This document shows, in pieces, positions 7,354-11,448 of a stretch of 11,448 nucleotides of DNA. Numbering within the stretch: position 1 is the stretch's first letter; each line of letters opens with the position of its first letter. Source of the stretch: an uncultured Oxalobacteraceae bacterium (GTDB lineage Bacteria > Pseudomonadota > Gammaproteobacteria > Burkholderiales > Burkholderiaceae_D); contig CALKVB010000638.1 of assembly GCA_937996605.1 (NCBI GenBank), positions 1 through 11,448 on the forward strand. Direction: 5' to 3'. Under the pieces are notes generated by a model. It ran no database searches and was not told the origin of the DNA. It was given only the letters and a program-made list of their open reading frames with translations. The position numbers and the translations under genes were made by a program.

Positions 7354-9792
7354 TTACACTGAAAACGATACATTCCACGTGCTTTCATTGTCTGCAGGGG
7401 GAGTAAAACGATAGTTTCCAGCAAACCAAAGACGGCTCGAATCCGACCGGACGGACAGTTGCATTGGAATCATGGAAAATTTTCCGGTTTGTGAGGCGTC
7501 TCCCCGTTGAATCAGCCAAGTCTTGGCACGGAGTGGTTGGATCCACAACACGTAATCCCACACATCATCATTGACTCGTAACAAGGAACCGGCAGAGTTA
7601 TGTCCTGCGACCACTTCATCCTCCCCAACCACGGCGTCATATCGTCGCCCATCGCTCCAAACGTCCATGCTCACACCTGTATTCAGATCTACACTGCGCA
7701 TGCCTGCGATGTGACCCATATACACTACTTTCGAATCCACTGCCAAACTCAAGGGAAAAAACGAAACGGGATGAGTTCCAAGCGCTTCTGCATCTCCTTG
7801 AGCATTCAACCTGGCCAGCTTTGAACTTATGGTCACACCCTCGCGACGAAACATGCCAGCCACATAAACTCGATCGCTAGAGTCCGATGTGACAGCATTG
7901 ACCACATTGGAAAAATTGTAAGATCGAGTGATGGTGGTCGCCGCGGTTTTGCTGATGCGGATCAGACCGATGTAACGTGGAATCGTTGCCGATACCAAAG
8001 GGTCCAACCATACATACGTGATTCCTGTACCTGGAATCACTCCCCAACCGTAGGCCTGTGTACTGCCGCTGGTGATCGTTCGAGAACCACCGTTACCTAG
8101 ATCGTACATCACGTTGCCCGCATACACCAACCCAACATCGCTGTCGACCTCGAAACGTCCCGTCGCTGGAATCAGAACACCAGTGTCGACAGGCGTGCGC
8201 TGGTTGAATCGATAAAACCTTCCAGAACCGACAGCCTCACCGAAATACACTGTTTGACCGCTCTTGAGGAATCGATTAAAACCTTGATATTCGGTGGTGA
8301 TTGTCAACCCTGAAACGTCAAAGACCACACTTGGATCGTCTAACGCAAGATAAACCATCCGACTTTCGAGGATCATTAACAGATAACGATCCGAATCAAT
8401 GATGGATTCAAACACGCAAGTCGCGTACGTTTGGCCTATGAGAGAAGGTTGCCATGATGTATCAAATGTAAGCGTGTCATCGGAAGCTAACGCATAACGA
8501 CACAATCCGCCATAAGACGAGCCAGATACGGTCCCGAAGCAACCTGCCAGATAAATGAAGTTTTGATTGGGATCTAGGTGGACACCACACCAGTCCTCAT
8601 ATGGCGAACCTCCAAAAAATGGACTTGTGGCCGTGGCCAACGGATTCCACGAAGAATCCCATGTCCCATTCGCTACACTCAAGCGAGCCACATGTCGAAC
8701 CGCGGTATTGGCGTCGATTCGCATGATTGCACCCGCAATGTACACATAGGCTCCTTTGCGGAACATGTAACACGTACGCGGCGCTGCTCTGCGGTAGTGC
8801 ACCAACGGCACCCATGTAGCATCCATCACTCCCGTGGTGGCGTCAAATCGACGAATTCGTGTTCTGGTAAATAACTGGCCTCGAATGGTCGATTCATTGC
8901 CATCAGAAGCCGTGTACGTTGACGCTTCACTTCGCCATGTACCCCACACATAGATGAAATTGTCGATGGCGTCGTAATACATTTTCCAGACTTGGGAAAA
9001 CGTCTGAGACGGCATGGTACCCGTGAAATTCGGATCTCGATTGCCGTCATAAAACCGGGCCAACTGGGACGTCGAGACCGTCTCGGTGCTGGTAAAGTTT
9101 CCACCCACCACCACGTCAGTGTCGGTCACCGCCAATCCATTGATGGTGATGCCGGCCGTAGCGGTAGGAATCCACGAGCTGTCCAGCGCCCCGTTTGCCT
9201 GCAAACGGCAGAGACGAGACACGGCTGAACCGTTGACGTTGGTGAACGATCCCGCCACGTACAATTGATCCCGAAAGACCAACCGACTGATCGTTCCACC
9301 AGTCACGGTCACGACAAAGGAAGTATCCGCTCGTCCCGTGGCCGAAAACTTTAGAATGGCGGAGGAAAAGGCGGATCCGTTCACAAGTGTTCCTGTAGGA
9401 TTGACCACGTACGAATTGCCATCTGGATCGCGAGCAATCGTGTACGTGGTGACTGGATTGCTAAACTGGATGTTCCATTCGGGCAACTCATTCGGTACCA
9501 CCACGTCATACACTTCCACTCCTGACGGAGGATCAGGAAACTTGAGTTGGATGCCATCAGAACCTGGAATCAATCTATAGGTGCCCGATGTAGTCAACAC
9601 ACCATCCGTGGAATCCTGCGCCACAGGTACGATTCGCTCGTCTTTACCGGCCGTTCCTGCCGGTCCAACCACACTCTTTCCGTAAATATCCGTGCTTTGA
9701 ACGTCCACAAATTGCCAAATAAAAATTCCCGTGAATGCCAAGGTGATGAGCATAACAGCTATCACCAGGAAAATCGTGAAGTGATTCTTCAT
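7354..9792 (-). CDS. Membrane-anchored DUF5122-like beta-propeller repeat protein B
   Basis: The 812-residue protein starts at ATG 9792. It has the same plan as the next gene: an N-terminal membrane anchor (about 5-28), a short collagen-like stretch GPAGTAGKD (43-51), and a long repeat region. Clear repeat cores are AGSFTNVNG (180-188) followed by LCRLQANGALDSSW, GGNFTSTE (230-237) with LARFYDGNRDPNF, AGAIMRID (353-360) with HVARLSVANGTWDSSW, and AGCFGTVSG (416-424). More degenerate copies occur near 282 and 645. The pattern LxRL-x-NG-x-D-x-SW is the hallmark of DUF5122 beta-propeller repeats, known mainly from secreted and surface bacterial proteins. Repeats are more divergent here than in protein A. 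The two genes are 10 bp apart and most likely arose by tandem duplication. A virion-surface or host-contact role is inferred from anchor and repeats. Confidence 0.9.
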   Translation of the reverse strand: MKNHFTIFLVIAVMLITLAFTGIFIWQFVDVQSTDIYGKSVVGPAGTAGKDERIVPVAQDSTDGVLTTSGTYRLIPGSDGIQLKFPDPPSGVEVYDVVVPNELPEWNIQFSNPVTTYTIARDPDGNSYVVNPTGTLVNGSAFSSAILKFSATGRADTSFVVTVTGGTISRLVFRDQLYVAGSFTNVNGSAVSRLCRLQANGALDSSWIPTATAGITINGLAVTDTDVVVGGNFTSTETVSTSQLARFYDGNRDPNFTGTMPSQTFSQVWKMYYDAIDNFIYVWGTWRSEASTYTASDGNESTIRGQLFTRTRIRRFDATTGVMDATWVPLVHYRRAAPRTCYMFRKGAYVYIAGAIMRIDANTAVRHVARLSVANGTWDSSWNPLATATSPFFGGSPYEDWCGVHLDPNQNFIYLAGCFGTVSGSSYGGLCRYALASDDTLTFDTSWQPSLIGQTYATCVFESIIDSDRYLLMILESRMVYLALDDPSVVFDVSGLTITTEYQGFNRFLKSGQTVYFGEAVGSGRFYRFNQRTPVDTGVLIPATGRFEVDSDVGLVYAGNVMYDLGNGGSRTITSGSTQAYGWGVIPGTGITYVWLDPLVSATIPRYIGLIRISKTAATTITRSYNFSNVVNAVTSDSSDRVYVAGMFRREGVTISSKLARLNAQGDAEALGTHPVSFFPLSLAVDSKVVYMGHIAGMRSVDLNTGVSMDVWSDGRRYDAVVGEDEVVAGHNSAGSLLRVNDDVWDYVLWIQPLRAKTWLIQRGDASQTGKFSMIPMQLSVRSDSSRLWFAGNYRFTPPADNESTWNVSFSV

Positions 9793-9819
9793 CTTTCTTG
9801 ATCTCTCCGTGCGTGCGAA
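9793..9819. promoter_or_regulatory. 27-bp divergent intergenic region
   Basis: Only 27 bp separate the start of repeat protein B (minus) from the start of the two-helix membrane protein (plus). Promoter elements for at least one gene must overlap coding sequence. The gap contains the near-palindromic GTGCGTGCG around 9809-9817, but I match it to no known promoter motif. Confidence 0.3.
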
Positions 9820-10095
9820 ATGGAACCCTTCACGTTGGAAGGAACATCGAGATTCTGGTGGTCATTGTGGATGGTCTTGGTGGTCGTTGCAGCCCAACAG
9901 TTTGCATCGCTGGCCTTTGTCACCTGGACTTTACGTTTTGGAACCGTTGTACCGTGGCTAGGATACACCACATGGATCCTGTCCGCTGCGTCTCTCATCA
10001 TCATGCTCGCCTCCGCAGTTCTTTGTGCCCTTCGAATGCATGTCAAACCATCGGAAGCCATCATACGATTGGAAGACGAACTTTCATCAAAGTAA
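9820..10095 (+). CDS. Two-helix small membrane protein
   Basis: The 91-residue protein starts at ATG 9820. It has a Trp-rich first hydrophobic segment (about 13-36), a short turn containing VVPWLGYT, a second segment (about 50-69) and a charged tail (KPSEAIIRLEDELSSK). It lacks a signal peptidase site. The next plus-strand gene begins 21 bp after its stop. An antisense frame of 109 codons covers the same region and touches the start of repeat protein B, but the plus-strand frame gives a far more protein-like product, so I prefer it. No family is recognised. It lies beside the repeat-protein block, whose products are also membrane-associated. Confidence 0.65.
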   Translation: MEPFTLEGTSRFWWSLWMVLVVVAAQQFASLAFVTWTLRFGTVVPWLGYTTWILSAASLIIMLASAVLCALRMHVKPSEAIIRLEDELSSK

Positions 10096-10116
10096 ATTGT
10101 TTCCGTTCGGCAAAAC

Positions 10117-10428
10117 ATGGGTCAACATCCTTGCGCCCTAACCGTGGAGGAACTTTTGAACCGTAAGGAAGAACTCATCACGATCACTGGCACAAACCAG
10201 CGTTTGGAACAAGCCGTCTGTTCGCGATGCCAGTTTCCGGTTGGACAGCATGGTGGAACAGGAGGAACGCGTTGCTCTTTGTCGCAAGAACAGCTTTCGG
10301 AACACCGAGAATGGATGATTTCCGTCACCACGTTGACCAATCAAGAGAGCTTCATCACTTGTTCCTCGTGTCGCACGACTGTGACTGCGCATAGCAGCCA
10401 AAACGTCGAAGGCCATGTTCTACAATAA
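10117..10428 (+). CDS. Tandem-duplicated Cys/His (zinc-binding-like) small protein
   Basis: The 103-residue protein consists of two copies of one unit. In the first, Cys6, Cys35, Cys38 and His45 have spacing C-x28-C-x2-C-x6-H. In the second, Cys53, Cys82, Cys85 and His92 have exactly the same spacing, so the period is 47 residues at all four positions. Other shared residues include CxL-x-x-E-x-L at the start of each unit, an NQ about eight residues before the CxxC, and CSxC itself. Four ligands per unit suggest one structural zinc each; this is inferred. The unit matches no finger class I recognise: the first cysteine is too far from the CxxC for C2H2, RING or MYND. No membrane segment is present. 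It lies 21 bp downstream of the two-helix membrane gene and 27 bp upstream of the ankyrin gene, all on one strand. Confidence 0.82.
   Translation: MGQHPCALTVEELLNRKEELITITGTNQRLEQAVCSRCQFPVGQHGGTGGTRCSLSQEQLSEHREWMISVTTLTNQESFITCSSCRTTVTAHSSQNVEGHVLQ
10132..10392 (+). repeat. Two 47-residue (141-bp) protein-level tandem repeats
   Basis: Unit 1 runs from Cys6 to His45 (10132-10251) and unit 2 from Cys53 to His92 (10273-10392) of the small Cys/His protein. Ligand spacing is identical in both, while the other residues have diverged, so the duplication is old and the ligands appear to be under selection. Confidence 0.75.
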
Positions 10429-10455
10429 TGTGTTCATTTTTGAAAAAATAGGAAC
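10429..10455 (+). promoter_or_regulatory. AT-rich gap before the ankyrin gene, candidate early-type promoter
   Basis: The 27-bp gap contains ATTTTTGAAAAAAT at about 10436-10449, just before the ankyrin ATG. Its TTGAAAAAATA part is loosely like the AT-rich TGAAA-containing early promoters of poxviruses and mimiviruses. It is also a short inverted repeat. With one copy in the window the assignment stays tentative. Confidence 0.25.
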
Positions 10456-11304
10456 ATGGTTACAAATAAGTTCAACGACAGGTTTCATTTTTCTATTTGG
10501 CTTGCAAAGATGGACGACAATTTCGCTCATCGATGGGGTGGGTTAGTGAAAAACATTGCGGATATGGCTTCGGATGGCGAAGAGTATATAGCTCAAGATC
10601 CATCATTTCAGCAACTCAAATCCTTGGAAGAAGCCAAAACGCCAGCGCAAGTCTTTTCCATACTGGATGACACGAGTGCTTCCGAACGAAACCGCATCAA
10701 CTCACCTCTACTTGATCTTGTAGAAGTGGCTTACTTGGAAGACAAACTGAAGAAAAGGCGCGACGATGTAAAGCATGCAACCCTCGATCAAGTTTTGTTT
10801 ATGCTGGATAGAGGACTCTTTGACCTAAGCGACATTTTTCTTACCATGTGCCGAGTGGGAAACAAAGAAATCGTGGGAGCGCTATTGGATCGAGGAGTTG
10901 ACATTCATACACGTCATGAAGAAGCGTTGTTCAATGCCGCCTACGACGGTCATAAAGATGTGGTAGAGTTGCTGTTGGATCGGGGCGCAGACATCCATGC
11001 CAACGACGATGCGGCGTTCTGTTTTGCTGCTAAACAAGGCCACAAAACCGTGGTGGAATTCATGTTAGATCGCGGCGCGGACATCCATGCAGGAAATGAC
11101 TACGCGTTGCGACACGCAGCTTCCTATGGTCACCTTGAGGTTGCAGAACTCCTCTTGGATCGAGGCGCCGACGTTCATTCATCTCAAGATTTGGCGCTGG
11201 TGGATGCTTCTAAGCATGGTCATAAAGCGGTGGTGGAGCTATTGTTGGATCGCGGTGCAAGATTTCCGTCAGAATATGCCGACGAAGATCATTTGTTTGA
11301 TTGA
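10456..11304 (+). CDS. Ankyrin-repeat protein
   Basis: The protein has 282 residues from ATG 10456; a second ATG at 10510 (MDDNFAHRW) is a possible start. Residues 1-104 are charged, helical-looking and unrecognised. A degenerate ankyrin-like unit (VLFMLDRG, 113-120) is followed by four regular 30-residue repeats starting at residues 137, 167, 197 and 227, and a half repeat at 257-269. Each carries V-V-E-L-L-L-D-R-G-A-D-I-H and ends in GH. The repeat type, with DYALRHAA in place of the usual TPLHLAA, is the form seen in large ankyrin families of giant viruses. Ankyrin arrays bind other proteins. Viral ones often recruit host ubiquitin ligases through an F-box, but I see no F-box or PRANC region here, and the acidic C-terminus (YADEDHLFD) is short. 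No membrane segment is present. Confidence 0.93.
   Translation: MVTNKFNDRFHFSIWLAKMDDNFAHRWGGLVKNIADMASDGEEYIAQDPSFQQLKSLEEAKTPAQVFSILDDTSASERNRINSPLLDLVEVAYLEDKLKKRRDDVKHATLDQVLFMLDRGLFDLSDIFLTMCRVGNKEIVGALLDRGVDIHTRHEEALFNAAYDGHKDVVELLLDRGADIHANDDAAFCFAAKQGHKTVVEFMLDRGADIHAGNDYALRHAASYGHLEVAELLLDRGADVHSSQDLALVDASKHGHKAVVELLLDRGARFPSEYADEDHLFD
10864..11262 (+). repeat. 90-bp tandem ankyrin units
   Basis: Four full 90-bp units and one partial unit encode residues 137-269 without any insertion or deletion. The LLDRGAD core is recoded with different synonymous codons from unit to unit (for example ggatcgg, agatcgc, ggatcga), so the array is not a recent DNA-level expansion. Confidence 0.8.
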
Positions 11305-11317
11305 AATATCCGACGAT

Positions 11318-11448
11318 TCAGCTCAGTGAATTCTCGTCACACTCTGGCAATGTAACCGTTAATGAAAACGTGCTGAGCCTCATGGTGGGCCGCACCAGTC
11401 CTCCAAGAAGTTCAACTTGACAAATTCTGGCCACGTTCAAACTTTCGC
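11318..11448 (-). CDS. C-terminal end of an unrecognised gene, partial at the right edge
   Basis: A minus-strand frame is open from the right edge to a TGA at 11320-11318, giving 42 residues that end in LTLPECDENSLS. The composition is protein-like (LLGGLVRPTMRLSTFSLTV), and the 13-bp convergent spacing to the ankyrin gene fits the density of this region. The fragment is too short for a family call and could be chance; all plus-strand frames in this tail are closed or lack a start. Confidence 0.4.
   Translation of the reverse strand, partial: ESLNVARICQVELLGGLVRPTMRLSTFSLTVTLPECDENSLS

Noticed and set aside
7344..7424. An extended N-terminus for repeat protein A starting at TTG 7424
   Set aside because: It needs a non-ATG start, overlaps the end of protein B, and would place about 27 residues before a membrane anchor that in the paralogue begins almost at the first residue.
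9789..10118. A 109-codon minus-strand frame that would overlap the start of repeat protein B in ATGA fashion
   Set aside because: The product looks like a shadow (runs of Ser, Met and Thr, no ordered hydrophobic pattern), while the plus strand encodes a clear two-helix membrane protein. I cannot fully exclude it.
1..11448. CRISPR arrays, tRNA or rRNA genes, insertion sequences and inteins
   Set aside because: I saw no regular short direct repeats with spacers, no cloverleaf-like or rRNA-like stretch, no transposase motif and no terminal inverted repeats. The only regular repeats are within coding regions.

Overview
The window reads as a compact, intron-free stretch of a large eukaryotic DNA virus (Nucleocytoviricota, 'giant virus'-like), probably from an environmental genome. 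The case rests on gene style. Short genes lie on both strands with gaps of mostly 10-125 bp or small overlaps. One gene carries ankyrin repeats of the giant-virus type, another a C-terminal MYND zinc finger, and two are membrane-anchored repeat proteins with short collagen-like Gly-X-Y stretches. Many proteins are unrecognised. No capsid, polymerase or packaging gene is present, so the viral assignment is an inference and the family cannot be named. Base composition is balanced rather than extremely AT- or GC-rich.

Layout. Positions 1-3176 hold four minus-strand genes. In order of transcription they are: a caspase-fold (clan CD, CHAT-like) peptidase candidate (3176-2211), an unrecognised 360-residue protein that overlaps it by 4 bp (2214-1132), a small three-helix membrane protein (1007-648), and an endonuclease/exonuclease/phosphatase-family enzyme that runs off the left edge (608-<1). 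A gene-free stretch of 318 bp follows and holds the divergent upstream regions of the peptidase candidate and of a plus-strand MYND-finger gene (3495-4166).

Positions 4147-9792 form a second minus-strand block. It has two tandem paralogous membrane-anchored proteins built of DUF5122-like beta-propeller repeats (9792-7354 and 7343-4749), then a polytopic membrane protein (4713-4147) whose 3' end overlaps the MYND gene tail to tail. All three gene products look membrane-associated, and the two large ones look like surface or virion-exposed proteins.

From 9820 rightwards three short plus-strand genes follow: a two-helix membrane protein, a 103-residue protein made of two copies of a Cys/His unit with an exact 47-residue period, and an ankyrin-repeat protein. 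A minus-strand reading frame enters from the right edge and converges on the ankyrin gene.

The most unusual item is the pair at 1132-3176: a small protein with a His-Gly / Asn-Ala-Cys-His clan CD signature and a basic nuclear-signal-like tail, with its stop codon overlapping the start of an orphan gene. The Cys/His tandem duplication at 10117-10428 and the motif shared by both ends of the two repeat proteins are the next most interesting.
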